A DNA stretch of 64,000 nt from Parasponia andersonii (lineage: Eukaryota > Streptophyta > Magnoliopsida > Rosales > Cannabaceae), in assembly GCA_002914805.1 (NCBI GenBank), contig JXTB01000159.1, forward strand, positions 154,783 to 218,782. The letters run 5' to 3'. The translations under genes and the position numbers were made by a program. Shown here one piece after another: positions 1 to 11,780 of this stretch; position 1 is the stretch's first letter, and every line of letters begins with the position of its first letter. A model generated the notes under the pieces. It searched no databases. It was not told where the DNA came from and saw only the letters and a list, made by a program, of their open reading frames with translations.

Positions 1-185
1 GGTATTCATAGTATTACTCAAAATAAAATAGGCTGAGAATGTATACATTTAACCCGAGCAACGTGGCTTTGAAATAAGGAGATTGTTTCTCTTACAATGA
101 GCCTAAAAAACAAAATAATATATGGCTTTTATACTATTTAGTTTATGTTATGACACGAATTACAATTTTTTTTTTAGAAGAATAA

Positions 186-358
186 TTACTTAATCTTAAA
201 TTTTTGAATAATATAACTGCTCAAAAACTGCACTATACCGCCAACTAAGAAACCGCTCAACCTGTCATAAAATTGGGCATTATTATTTGAAACTTTTAAA
301 AACCGTACAAAAATAAAACCACCTAAAATCCACCCAATTTGCCCGTTGTTCACCCCTA
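186..358 (-). repeat. possible truncated hAT-like MITE end
   Basis: Read on the minus strand, the sequence begins TAGGGGTGAACAACGGGC, which resembles the TAGGGGTG terminal motif of many plant hAT-family elements. Several CGGTTT/GCGG motifs follow inside. I could not find the matching second end or an 8-bp target duplication, so it is either truncated or a chance match. Confidence 0.3.
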
Positions 359-1796
359 CCTTGCAGTATAGATACATAAATCTTGTTTGTTACTAATATT
401 GGTTCAACCTATATCTTTTTTCAAATTACACAAACACATATTTGACTTTAATATTTCCTTTAAGTTATATATGTAATTTTAAGTGAAAATGTAGAACATG
501 ATTCTATACATCTGAATTAATTTAAAATACTGTACACTAACGTGGAAGTCGTAATTTATCGTGAAAAAATTAACCGTGAGTCTTATGTAACAAGACGTGC
601 AGGTCGCATAGAAAACTAATTAACAAGTAATTAGTAAATTACTTTGTGATAATAATACTTATGCAATGCACTTCACTTGATTTTTTGGTCACTTGACAGT
701 TAAAACCTAATGACAAATATTCCAGTATATCCCATAATTACCTAAACCAAGTCAAAACAACACAAAAGGGCTATCATCTCATGCGTGACGTACATGCTAA
801 TAATGCTAAGAAGGAATGGGTTCACACATGATTTAGCAGCTAGATGCTTCGTAACAAGAAATCCACATATCCCAGTCCCACTTTATATGTCTTCTTTTGG
901 TCGTCTTGAGACCCCAAAATATTAAAAATAAAAATAAAAATCCACATTCCAAATTTCCACTCAGAACTCTTACACACAGATTTTTTTTTTGCTATTTGCC
1001 TCCCACAATTAGCTGCAAAAAATACTCTGACCTGACCTTTTTATCTAGGAATAGAAAAGTAGATTGGTAGGCTGCCAAAAAAATCTAAGTGGGCAACCAC
1101 TCCTTTGTAGGCTCTCTCTTAAATTTAGTCAAAGAAACAGTGACCTTGCTAGTGAAAATTTCACAAAGGGTAAAATCTGATCGACCCTTTTCCCAAAGGG
1201 TAACATGTATCTGTCCCACAACCCCACTTAGGGATTTTAAGAACATAAAGTGGAGGTCTTGCCCTTGTTGCCAAATCACATGGCACCACATGATATACCA
1301 AATGAGTCAGCCTTACTTTTTTGGGACAATAGGGCCCAATACCGATTTGGGGGGTTCTTTTACCATCTGATGAACTTGATCAGAATTTTTTGCTTTACAT
1401 TGTAATTACCAATTACAACTACTGTGTCAGAAACATCATTGTGTAAGGGGGCAATGAAGAAGAGTGGCATCCCTTAGGTCAACGAGAATGGGATTTTGTT
1501 ACCCAATTTGGTAGCTGACAACATGATTTTTACATACCACCATGTGAGTGTATCTGCCGCATCAGTCTCACTCCCATTAATCACTAGCACTTGGCATAAA
1601 ATGGCAAATCAGCTCTTTGAACTGAGTTGGGAGAATTAAAGCGAGAATTTGGATACGTTTTCAGTCTTGGGGAAGCATTTCCGGAAATGGGCCAAGCCAA
1701 TTCATGGTGATCACTGTTGGGCCAAGCTCAGGCCCAAAAAATTGTAAGAGGGAACATAGATGGGTTAAGCAGCCGCATGCCACTGTCTAAAATGGA

Positions 1797-2130
1797 AAAA
1801 GTTCATAAATAAACGTTTTTAAACCATATTTTCATAAATACCCTTTTCTATTTTTATTTCATAGATACCCCTTTTTATATATTTTTTTTTTGAGAAATAT
1901 AGACCATAACTATTTTATACAGGAAATGTATACTACGGTATATATTTCATACATTAAATATTTTATGAATAAAAATTACACTAAAAATTCGCACATATTT
2001 TATACATGAAATATGTACCTCATTGATAAATTTTACATTGCAAATTTGAATCAATCATATTTTACATATGAGATGTGGACCATAAAAATGGATATTTTTG
2101 AAATAAGTTCTACAAAATGGGTATTAGACG
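1797..2130 (+). repeat. AT-rich foldback repeat, copy A
   Basis: This copy begins with AGTTCATAAATAAACG followed by TTTTCATAAATACCC and ends with ACAAAATGGGTATT. It shares ordered landmarks with copy C at 3271-3616: a GAAATRTAGACCA segment, two runs of TATATTTCATA-type motifs, and ATGGACCATAAAAA-GGATATTTTTGAAA near the end. The terminal ATAAATACCC/GGGTATT pair is in inverted orientation, as in a MITE. No coding potential. Confidence 0.6.
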
Positions 2131-2724
2131 TACTTTTCACTTCTAAATACATAAATTAAAGTTAACAGAGATTTTTTAATGCTGAATTAACTATCACTTT
2201 CAACATCTAAACTTCTCATTTAAAACTGATTTAAATGGGAAGAACCAACAAACAAAACATTTTTTTTAAAAAAAAAGATGTATGAATAATGGGAAAAAAA
2301 GGTGTTATAAATAAGTGGCTCTTAACTAAATGGCCGAATTTGGGACTTTTAGAAAAAAGGATTAACTTTTGGGGCCCTGTAAGTAAATATTTTATTGATC
2401 TAATATAAACAGTCTAAAAATAGATATAAACAACTATTTACCTAAAAAAACACGGACATTTATTAAAATAAATGTTAAAAGGTTATTAATTATAATTAAT
2501 CTAAATAATTAGTTGGTCTCATAAGTGATCCTAGACTCCTAGTCCAATTCTTTTCGACATAAAGATAAAGGACATCATTTTGGGGGCATGGATAGGTCTA
2601 GAACTTTTTTAGAACTTGTCGTAAAATGACGACCTTTTATAACTAATAGTCCCTTTATCTATGACCCATCATTTTTATTATGACTTAAAAATCATAATTA
2701 GTGTGATTTGTCCTTAAAAATGTT

Positions 2725-3080
2725 ATCCATATTTACACATACCCGCTTTTAAATTTTGTTTCAAAAATGCTCATTTTATGGTATATATTTATTGTATAAA
2801 ATATGTGTGGTATATATTTATAATGTAAACTTTTATATATGATTTACATTTACTGTGTAAATGTATATTTATAGTATATATTTTGAAATATATACCTATT
2901 TTTAAGTATAATTTTTATTTATGAAATATATACCGCAATATACATTTTATGTATAAAATATTTGTAATTTACATTTCTCCAAAAGAGGTATAAAAATAGG
3001 TATTTGTGAAATAAACTGGAAAATGACTATTCATGAAAATGTGCTTTATAAAACGGGTTTTTTATGAACTTTTCCTTGAA
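2725..3080 (-). repeat. AT-rich foldback repeat, copy B (inverted)
   Basis: This is the same repeat family in the opposite orientation. The right end, AAACGGGTTTTTTATGAACTTTT, is the complement of the start of copy A, and ACACATACCCGCTTTT at the left is the complement of its GGGTATT end. The central part is more diverged, with many TATATTT and TGTATAAAATAT motifs. Boundaries are approximate. Confidence 0.55.
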
Positions 3081-3270
3081 AAGTAGGGGTTTCTAATACT
3101 TCTACCTATAAAAAAATAAAAAAAGATTATAAAAATAAGGTGGGCTCAGTTTTTTTCTAAATAAGTTACTGTATTTTTTAGAAAAGAATTAAAAAAAGTG
3201 GTATTTTTCTAATTCTTTTTTTAAAAACGCTGTACAAGGCCTATTTTTTTTACGAAAAATAATGGGAAGA

Positions 3271-3616
3271 GTTTATAAATACCCGTTTTTTAAAACCACA
3301 TTTTCATAAATACCCGTTTTTATATCTGTTTTGAAGAAATGTAGACCACCAGTATTTTACTCATGAAATATATAATATGGTCGGTATACATTTCATATAT
3401 TAAATGTATACCGTGATTTAGATTTCATTAATTAAAAATATACTAAAAATTAGCACACATTTTCAAGTGTATACCGTTCAAATTTTACAAATAAAATGTG
3501 TACCTTATGGATAAAATTTGTATTGTAAATATGGACTACTCATATTTTGTATATCAAATATGGACCATAAAAAAGGATATTTTTGAAAAAAATAAAAAAT
3601 GGGTATTTATGAAAAC
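3271..3616 (+). repeat. AT-rich foldback repeat, copy C
   Basis: This is the clearest copy. It begins GTTTATAAATACCCGTTTT and ends AAAATGGGTATTTATGAAAA, which form imperfect terminal inverted repeats. The internal order of motifs (TGTAGACCA, CATATATTAAATGTATACC, ACTAAAAATTAGCACACATTTT, TATGGACCATAAAAA) matches copy A. It ends about 250 bp upstream of the CLPT start codon. Confidence 0.6.
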
Positions 3617-3867
3617 AGTTTTAAAATACTGAAACTAAGCGTAAATTTCTCAAAAGTAATCACAAAAAAGAATTTCGGCCCAAAAAACATCTACTCAGGT
3701 CGAAGTAATGAAATGGGCCAAGGTCAATAGTACACAATGGGCCCAAAAATTTGTGAAATAGAACACTTAAAAACGACATCGTATCCTTCCTATCCATCCA
3801 GAGATACCCAACTTCCAAGCCGAATACGATACGAACCGGTTAGCTTCTTTGCTTTCTTGCTCCGAAA

Positions 3868-6141
3868 ATGGCCGCTGGAAATGCCTCTCTTCTCTTCAAG
3901 CTTCACACAGCGGCCACACTCTCTCAATCCAATTCCAGAAGAACCCCCGAAAGTTTCTCCTCACCGCCGACCGTAACTCTCAGACCCAGAGCTTTGCTCT
4001 GCCCATGGCTAGGCACCAATGCCCACCTCTCGCTTCAAACCTCGAGTCTCAAACCTCAGCCACCGAAGATTTTCGTCGCGGCCACAGTCTCGCTGAGCCT
4101 GCCAACAGCGTAAGTCCTACTTCTCGAATCGCCAAGATTTTCGTCTTGGAAGTCCCCTTTCTCCGTTTATGGGCACTTTATTGTTTCAGATGCTTCTGAT
4201 TTGGCCATTGCAGAAACCCAGAGACAGCTTCTTCGCCTGAGAAAGTTCCCAAGTGAGTCTCTCTCTCGTTTTTTTTGATGGATTTTTTGTGTTGGGTTTT
4301 GTGGTTTGGTTTCTGGGTTTTGTTGGGATTATGGTTTTGTGAATTGGGTATTTTGGAAATGGAAGCAGGTGGTCTTGGAGGGCTATAAAGTCATTTGGTA
4401 TGGCTGAATTGGAAGCTAGGAAGCTCAAGTATTCAACTACTGGGACTGAAGCCCTTCTCATGGGGATCCTTGTTGAGGGTAAGAGTTTATTCATTTTTAT
4501 AATGATTAATGAGTAATTAATTAAGCTATACTTTATCCCAGTGAATGATTAGAAATTCTTTTGCCTAATGCAGCTAGTCTAAACTCACTCTTAGAGTTGC
4601 TATTGTTAAGTCCAAAACTGAACTTGCCATCATTTTTTAGGCTTAAGTTGTTCTGAAGTTTGAGCTCAATTTTTAGTTTTTACCATGTATTTGATAGTGA
4701 GTCTGGCTCTAGTTGTTTAATTCGGGTATTATGCTTTTATGTTAAATGAAAAAGGTTACGTTTGCTTTTTCTGCACAAATGTTGCTGCATCTACTAGCAG
4801 TTGTTCTTTCTTGGCTCATGTAGCCTGAACATAAATAGAACAAACTTTGTTGAGTGAAAGGAAGGTGTCTCTTAATAACTTTAGTTATTCATGTTATATT
4901 TCTTATTCATATCATTCTCAGTATTGACTCCATTTAGGGATATCTGCTAGCAAATTAGGAGACTTAGATATCTGTATTTTTAGTTGAAAACTACGACAAC
5001 ATGGTATTGGTATGGATGTCCTGCTTATATTTCTTATATATCTCCCTTTGAATGTATCTTACTTTTGTTACAAATGAGAAATTTCCATGTTTCATTATCA
5101 TTAGAACAGCGGAGATATTGTTGATCACGTATGTACTGTTTGTGCAATATACCAAATACTTTTAAATTTTGGACTTCAGGTACTAGTCTGGCTGCTAAGT
5201 TTTTGCGAGCAAGTGGAATAACACTTACAAAGGTGCGTGAAGAAACTGTCAAGTTACTTGGGAAGGCAGACATGTTCTTTTTCAGTCCTGAGCATCCTCT
5301 ATTGACAGAAGAAGCTCAAAGAGCACTTGATTGGGCTATCGACAAAAAAGTAAAATCTGGTAAAGTTTCAATATGTCCTTTTGGCGTTGTTTTGGTTGGT
5401 TTAAGTTTCTGTATATAAAAGTTCTCTTTTACATGTTTTGTGAAACCAAGTAAATTCCTTTACGAGTTCGGCCGGGTTTTTCAATCAATAGTTATTAAAA
5501 GTAAGCTTAATGATCCAGATAAGGAATATAATAATCAGATTTGCATCATATTATTAGAGTTTCCTCTCTCTGCATTCTCTCTTATTTATACTATGTCTCT
5601 CAATTCTTATCTTCTCTATCGAATCTTCCTATCATCTCTTTTCTCCTCTTGTTCTACATCACAAATCCATTAAAAGGTTGTCTATACTGAGGTGATCTCA
5701 GACACCCCCTCAGGGTTGTGAAGATTGATTGTTCCTATCTAAAGAAAAATAAAGTTAAGCCTGAACCCCAATGATAATATTGCTAGTTAATGAGAAATCT
5801 TGTACCACCTTTGGACTCTGACTCCAATTTCACAGTTGCTGAATAGTGCAAGTCGCACCAACCTCATTACTGGCATCGATGGATTACGTATTCTACATGC
5901 TCATCCTCTCTTTGGCAAAATTTTTGGAACTGTTCTGCTGTATGCTGAAATCTTGCCAGGTGATTAATTGATTTTGGTTGCAGGTGATGGTGGTGAAACT
6001 ACAACGTCTTATCTGCTTCTTGGCATTTGGTCAGAAGTCAATTCCCCTGGTCATAAAATAATGGCTACCCTTGGCTTCAATGATGAGAAAGCAAGAGAGC
6101 TGGAGTCTTTAATTTCTGAACCTGGATTTGATGATGATTAA
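3868..6141 (+). CDS. CLPT: CLPT: plastid Clp protease accessory subunit, 5 exons
   Basis: Exons 3868-4109, 4214-4252, 4369-4478, 5180-5359 and 5984-6141 join in frame with GT-AG borders to encode 242 residues, the normal length for land-plant CLPT1/CLPT2. The first 70-80 residues are rich in Ser, Thr and Ala with few acidic residues, as in a chloroplast transit peptide. From the end of exon 2 the protein carries the CLPT core, a ClpN-like fold recognisable by TGTEALLMGILVEGTS, VREETVKLLGKADMFFFSPE and LLLGIWSEVNSPGHKI. CLPT proteins bind the ClpPR core in the chloroplast stroma and help it assemble; they lack the AAA+ ATPase domains of ClpC. The start at 3868 is the first Met of this frame. 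The neighbour downstream is convergent. Sequence alone does not separate CLPT1 from CLPT2; synteny favours CLPT2. Confidence 0.93.
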
Positions 6142-6568
6142 TGCCCATGTAATTTTCTTTGTGACCTATGATGTAATTTTGATAGTTGAAGATGGATGAA
6201 AGGATGTTGTATTGAAATTTTTTAAATTGGTTTACAAGTTATTCCATTGACGCGACAAGTTTTTCCACCAAGCTGGTTTAAGTAATTTATATATGCTTGT
6301 TTGCAGATATGCCATATTTTACATTCCCAAGGCTACACTGGCCCTTTTCCTAGCTTGATTCCAGGTGCTGGATAATGGCTCACGGGGAAGAAAATATCTC
6401 CTCAAATTACAGAACATGATGAAAACACATTGATTTTTTTTCAACTTTTATACACTGTAACAGTGGTGTTAAGTTCTCTCTCTCTCTCTCTCCCCCCCTT
6501 TTTTTTTTTTTTAAAGATTTTCTCATTCAAATTGTGCATTGGTTGCACTGCAGAATTAGGAACATTTT
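6142..6568. other. convergent 3' intergenic region of CLPT and MATE
   Basis: This 427-bp stretch holds the 3' ends of two convergent transcripts. It includes a (CT)n/C/T run at about 6475-6513. No gene is seen. Confidence 0.6.
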
Positions 6569-8074
6569 TCAGAGATGTTCCCACACTCGACCATTATCAA
6601 CTGTCTCGGCAGTTTTGTGATTCCCATCTTTACTCACCTCGGCAAGGATTTGAGCCTTGCTAGCTTCTTCGTCCCAATTGATCCTAAAAACGAACACCAA
6701 CAACAATGTTAGACAAGCAATAACACCCACTAAGAACCCCATCAACATTCCACCAAGCCCAAGCATAACCTTGAAAGCCAAGACTGCAGCCAACGGCAAG
6801 GCCACAAGGTAAAACCCACCAAGATTGGCATACATGGCTAACCAAGGTCTAGCTGTTCCCCTAACAATTCCTCCACAAACTGCTAATGGGAAGTTCACAA
6901 TGTCCACCAAAGCCATGAGCAGCAGCATCTTCTTTACTCCTCTTATAATCCCCTTATCATGGCTGAACAAAGACCCCCAACTTCCTCTGGCTGCCACCAT
7001 CACCAAGCAACATATCCAACCTGAGACCACACTCAGTGTCAGAGACACATAGGCTGACTGACGAGCAGGGCCTGCTCTGTTTGCGCCAAGCTCATTCGAC
7101 GCACGGATTGAGGCACTTGTTGCTAGAGAAAGCATGATGGAGAAGACCAAATAGTCGAAGTTTAGAACAATGGTTAGAATTCCAACCGCTTGTTTGGCGT
7201 TGTCAAGGTGCCCTGTCAATAGAACCAAAATCTCATAACACCACCACTCAAGGCAGGTGGTGAGGCAACATGGTCCAGAAAGCTTAAGCAGCCTAATCCA
7301 ATCTCCATAGCCTTGATCTAACCATCCTCCTTCCTTCCACTTCCCTCCCTTTGAATTTTCCACCATGATTACATATATTGCCAGTACAGTTAGAACTAAG
7401 AGATCAGTGATCCATGAAGCCATGGAAACTCCCTGAAGACCCTTCTCTTTGGCAAGGAAGATGTTGATTGGTACGTGAAAGGCGAGGGCCAGAGCATAGC
7501 TGAACATGATAGGAATTGTCGTGCTTTGTGAGCTCAAATAGGCTTTGAGAGGATAAAGCAATGAGGTGATCACCAAATCAGGCAGAAGATAGAAAAGGTA
7601 GTTCTTTGCGACCACTGAAAGGTCTTCTTGTTGGCCAAAATGGATGAGGATTTTGTCGACATGGAGCCACAAGAAAGAAATAGGTACTGTTACTAACAGT
7701 AACAAAAAGATCGTCATGAGAAGGGTCTTGTGAAGGAGTTTGAAGTTTTTAGCTCCGTAAGCTTGGCCGCATATTGGTTCCATGGCGCCACAGAGCCCAG
7801 TGTGGACAGAAAAGCCGGTGACATTAGCAAAGGTTAAGCCAAGCGCACCACCAGCCAGCTGAAGCCCTCCAAGCCGTCCTAGAAATGCTGTTGTGATGGC
7901 CATCTTTGCGACCCATGTCAAATTCATGACAACCAATGGAACTACTATTCCTCGCTGCGTTTTCAGCTCTGATAGCACCATTTTGGCATAGTCGGCTGAC
8001 CATTTTCGAGTACAAGGTTGGTTATTAGAGGCTGTTCTGTTTTGCTTTTCTTGCAAGTTTGTTGTTTCAGGCAT
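6569..8074 (-). CDS. DTX56: MATE-family transporter, DTX56/RHC1-like
   Basis: An uninterrupted 501-residue frame with about twelve hydrophobic segments encodes a MATE (DETOXIFICATION) transporter. After a hydrophilic N-terminus of about 35 residues come LVVMNLTWVAKMAITTAFLG, then the family signature AMEPICGQAYGAKNF near residue 100, LPLKAY-type residues YPLKAYLSSQ, GPCCLTTCLEWWCYEILVLL near 265-285, and SNELGANR. The C-terminus is cytosolic and hydrophilic. Length and lack of introns fit the plant DTX48-56 clade. From memory it is closest to Arabidopsis RHC1 (At4g22790), implicated in guard-cell CO2 and bicarbonate signalling. That role is inferred from family resemblance and neighbour order; the substrate cannot be read from the sequence. 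Start at 8074 is the first in-frame Met. Confidence 0.9.
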   Translation of the reverse strand: MPETTNLQEKQNRTASNNQPCTRKWSADYAKMVLSELKTQRGIVVPLVVMNLTWVAKMAITTAFLGRLGGLQLAGGALGLTFANVTGFSVHTGLCGAMEPICGQAYGAKNFKLLHKTLLMTIFLLLLVTVPISFLWLHVDKILIHFGQQEDLSVVAKNYLFYLLPDLVITSLLYPLKAYLSSQSTTIPIMFSYALALAFHVPINIFLAKEKGLQGVSMASWITDLLVLTVLAIYVIMVENSKGGKWKEGGWLDQGYGDWIRLLKLSGPCCLTTCLEWWCYEILVLLTGHLDNAKQAVGILTIVLNFDYLVFSIMLSLATSASIRASNELGANRAGPARQSAYVSLTLSVVSGWICCLVMVAARGSWGSLFSHDKGIIRGVKKMLLLMALVDIVNFPLAVCGGIVRGTARPWLAMYANLGGFYLVALPLAAVLAFKVMLGLGGMLMGFLVGVIACLTLLLVFVFRINWDEEASKAQILAEVSKDGNHKTAETVDNGRVWEHL

Positions 8075-8278
8075 AACTTATGAGCAAAATGGCTTGGTGG
8101 GTTTCTTTCGGATTTGGACTTCTGAGAGTGAGAAAGTTAGGAATTTTGAGGCCTACTTTGGTGAGTTTGATTGTGTGTGAGTGCACGAGTCTCGTGACTA
8201 GTTAGAATATTAGAGAAGCAAATTGGGATGACATTTTGTAACGGCCAATTGTGGAAGAGTGAGAGGTGATGGTGGTGG

Positions 8279-8286
8279 ATTTATAG
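8279..8286 (-). promoter_or_regulatory. candidate TATA box of the MATE gene
   Basis: On the minus strand this reads CTATAAAT, about 205 bp upstream of the MATE start codon. That spacing would leave a 5' leader of roughly 170 nt. It is a motif match only. Confidence 0.45.
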
Positions 8287-11200
8287 TGCAAGGGTGCCAT
8301 TCATGCTTAGTGCTTACTAATCCCCACGTTGGAATCTCTTGAGATTTTGGTGCCTGAAAGAAGATTAGAAAAATATACTCCTATTAATGTAGCTAGGAAA
8401 ATAGTTTAATAGACAGAACCAAAAAGAAAATTACTTTGTAAGCCCAAAGCTCCTATCCCAAAGCTATTAAGCACTTTCTCCACAGCTTCAAGGCTACCCT
8501 CTATGTTGTCATAAAGATTCTAAAGAACATAAACCTGTGCATCTGAGTATAAGCATAGATGCATAAAGTGGAACCACATGATTCCTATTTAGATTTCAAT
8601 AGATTAGCAATGTTGTTAACGCTTGAAAAAAAAATTCAAGACATTACTTTAGAAATAAAAGCCATCAACGTCTCGAGTTACAAGGCCTAATATTATTAAC
8701 TCAATCGTTTCGAAAATTTAACGCAATTGGAATTGGAATAGATTGTAAATTAAAATAGAGATAATTGTCAAAAAAAAAAAACTTTAGATAATGGTCTTTC
8801 TGTAATTTCAATAATATTTTTTACTTGCGCAAAATTATACTTTCATATTAAGAACTTCTAAATATATGTATCTTCTAAGCTAATTTTGACTAAGTTAATC
8901 TATTGTTTTAGGGCATTTTTAGTAGGAATTAAGTGTTTGCAACAATAATATGTTAACCTAATTAATTTGGATTCAATGTTTAATGAAGGAAAAAAATTGA
9001 TTATTTAGTGAATAGAATGTGCAAATTTTTAGACATTCTTAATGTGTAGGTATTATTTTGCACAAGTCAAAAAATAGGGTTAAAGTTGTAGGAAAATCAT
9101 AGTTTTTATTTATTTATTTTTTTAAGAGATAACCCAGCAAAATAAGGGATTTATTAGTGCTATATTTTGGCTGATTAAACCTCTTTCTAGTTTTTCTATC
9201 CTCCTCCATCCTAAATTATTGCGTTGAGAAGATAAATAAGATAATTCTAATAGCAAGTTAGTTACCATGGATTGTAGCACCATCTTTGGAAGCTAATGAA
9301 GTTTAAGGAAGAAGCAAGGTAATCATTAATTACTTTGACAAATTTATTACCATTTGCCAAAGAAAACTAAGGAAGAAAACATTAGCTATGCTAAATCTCT
9401 TGATAGGATATGGATTCCTTCTAAAGGTTTCGAGTTCCATCTCAAAATATTAACTCCTTCGAAAGAGTGAACTAAGTCCTTATAAATCCATTCTCGTTTT
9501 CATATTTGCCAGCATTGGATTTTCTCTACATACCAAATTGTTCTTTATACATGTAATATCCAAGATTTTAGAATAATACATTCTAGCTTTATGGATGATC
9601 TAAAGCACTTAGGTAGCTCATGCCATAATCGTTGATGATTAAAAGCTTGAATAGCTGGTGGACCGGTGGCAACTAGTTTATCAGAACATTTTATATATTT
9701 ATTCTGTTTACATTTATTTTTCACTAAAGTCATTATCTCATATTTCATTATTTTTTTTAGTTGATAATAATATGCTCTCTTTATCATCTCAGTAAGTTAA
9801 GGTCGTGATTTTCGACAAAATATAGAAGTTAACTAAAGTAAATTAGTGGACTAACAGATTCCCATATAGTAGCTTACCTTTTTATTTATAATCTGTAAGT
9901 TCTTGGTTATAGAATGAGAAATTTCAAAGCACTGGAAAAAAAATAAAGGAAGATAAGCTATAATTCTGTGGTCCTTTTAAGGCCTTTAATCTTAATACCT
10001 CCAAGATGCTGTGCTGTGAGGAATAAAAGAGGCTATTTTCTGAAGGGCCTCTATTATAAAACTTTTATTTCATATTCCAAAGTCACCAATGGTTTATTGA
10101 GGTACTCCTTTTTTTTTTTTTTTTCACCTTCTTTAATCTAAAGATTATTTAATAATCTAGATCTTCGTCCGTCACTTTTCCTTGTGGGATTTATTTATTT
10201 ATTTCTGAAATGAGGATAACAGGAATACGGCTTTATTGGCACTAAAGAGAACTCATTTATCATAGGAGATTAGCAGTGTCGCTTCCAAATAAAAAAAAAA
10301 TAAGCTTGTTTTGAACTTAAATCCCCCTGATACAAATAAAATCAAGTCACCAGAAGTGTTGAACTTAGAAAATTATTCTCTCTATTTTTGTACATTTTTA
10401 TTTCTTGTTTTAATATGACTAAACTCCTATTTTTTTTTCTTATCTCATTCTCAGCTTACTACTGAAAAAGATGTACAGAAAGGAAAAAAAAGGAAACCAT
10501 AATTCAATTGCACTCAGCTGCTTACTATCTCAGTCTTTTTCATAATGTCCTAAAAATATGGGAAAGTAACTCCAATAAGGGACACACTCTATTTTTGGGA
10601 GAAAACCTGAAGCCAACAATAACCTAGCAATCACCCAATTATGTCTTGGCAATAACAATTAACAGCGTTGAGTTAAAAATTTCATTAAATGAAGTGATAC
10701 CAACTTTTCCACTTTAGAACAAAATGAACTATGTCAATAATCTTGTTTTTGGCCCTTTGGACTACACTTATTGATGATCCAAATAATTCATCAATAATAA
10801 AGCTACCCATAAAAAAGTACAGCCTCAACCATGGACCAATATAACCACACCATTCATTGTTTCTGCCTTTATTGTTCTTTTTATTGAAAAGGAAGGATTG
10901 TATGTTTCTTTATTTGAGCGCACTTGGCTTTCCAACTTGTTCCCCATTTATAAAGACTGCCTTAGCTCTAGTCAGTTTTGTTGTCTATTTCATATTTTTC
11001 TTTCTTTTAAGGCACAATATACCTATGCATATACATATACATATACACATCATCTATTCATGAATTTTAAAGTTCGAGCACAAACCAATCTGCATAGAGG
11101 TGGAGTTGGGTTAGTATCAACTATCAAGTCCACTAGTTTGGACATTAGCTCAATTATGTGTATTAAGGCACAAGGCAAAAATAGAAGATCAATAAATTTT

Positions 11201-11780
11201 TTTAAGTGGGCATCTGTTTTACATTGATTCTGATTGAGAATGTTAGTTACTTGTAAGAGATGAAGGTCAATGAGAGTCTGTAGTGCTCCCTCTATGTGCA
11301 AAATGATGTAAAGGTTGATGGATATAGGAATCAAGGAAAGGAAAAATAAATCTTCTAGACCAGGAATTATAATTTTTAACCAAATAATTAGGTTTATATT
11401 CAGTTGAATATGTAGTACTTTATTTGCAGCATTGTTGGGAATGTACTATGATTCAAAGGAATGAAAAAAAAAAAGATTAGAGAATGTATCTACAAGTTGC
11501 AACTTTAGCATAAATATAACCGAGATCAATGCTTAATTAAGATGATAAGTTTATATTTATTTATATAAACCACTCATATGCAATGCTTTTTTCAAGATAT
11601 ATGTATATATATATATATTATAGAAAGCAAGAGAGAGGCACCTGGACTTTTCCACTTTATTTATAGAAGCACCTTTTGTGAAAGTTGCAGTAGGTGATAA
11701 GGTTGGGTAGCTGAAAGACAAGTCCAAAGACAGGAGAGGATCAACTTTAAACTAAATCAATTATCAACTGGTTGAGCTTT
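8287..11780. other. AT-rich intergenic region
   Basis: I see no supported gene. The short frames at 9545-9787, 10857-11227 and 11050-11334 have no recognisable domain. Poly(A/T) tracts and a short (TA)n at 11601-11620 are present. Confidence 0.5.

Larger units (their letters stand above)
1..3720. other. AT-rich intergenic region upstream of CLPT
   Basis: No gene is supported here. The open frames at 186-377 and 1085-1370 have no recognisable domain and lie in low-complexity or repeat-like DNA. The stretch contains a hAT-like MITE end (to about 358) and three related AT-rich repeats near 1797-2130, 2725-3080 and 3271-3616. The CLPT promoter must lie in its last part, but I see no clear TATA box. 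Confidence 0.6.

Noticed and set aside
1085..1370. Overlapping open frames of 68 and 93 codons on both strands
   Set aside because: No recognisable domain, no splice context and both strands open over the same stretch, as expected by chance.
4186..4494. 102-codon frame antisense to CLPT exons 2-3
   Set aside because: It lies across exons and introns of a well supported gene on the other strand and has no family resemblance.
6825..8015. Frames overlapping the MATE gene on the other strand or in another frame
   Set aside because: Shadows of a 501-codon gene with clear family signatures.
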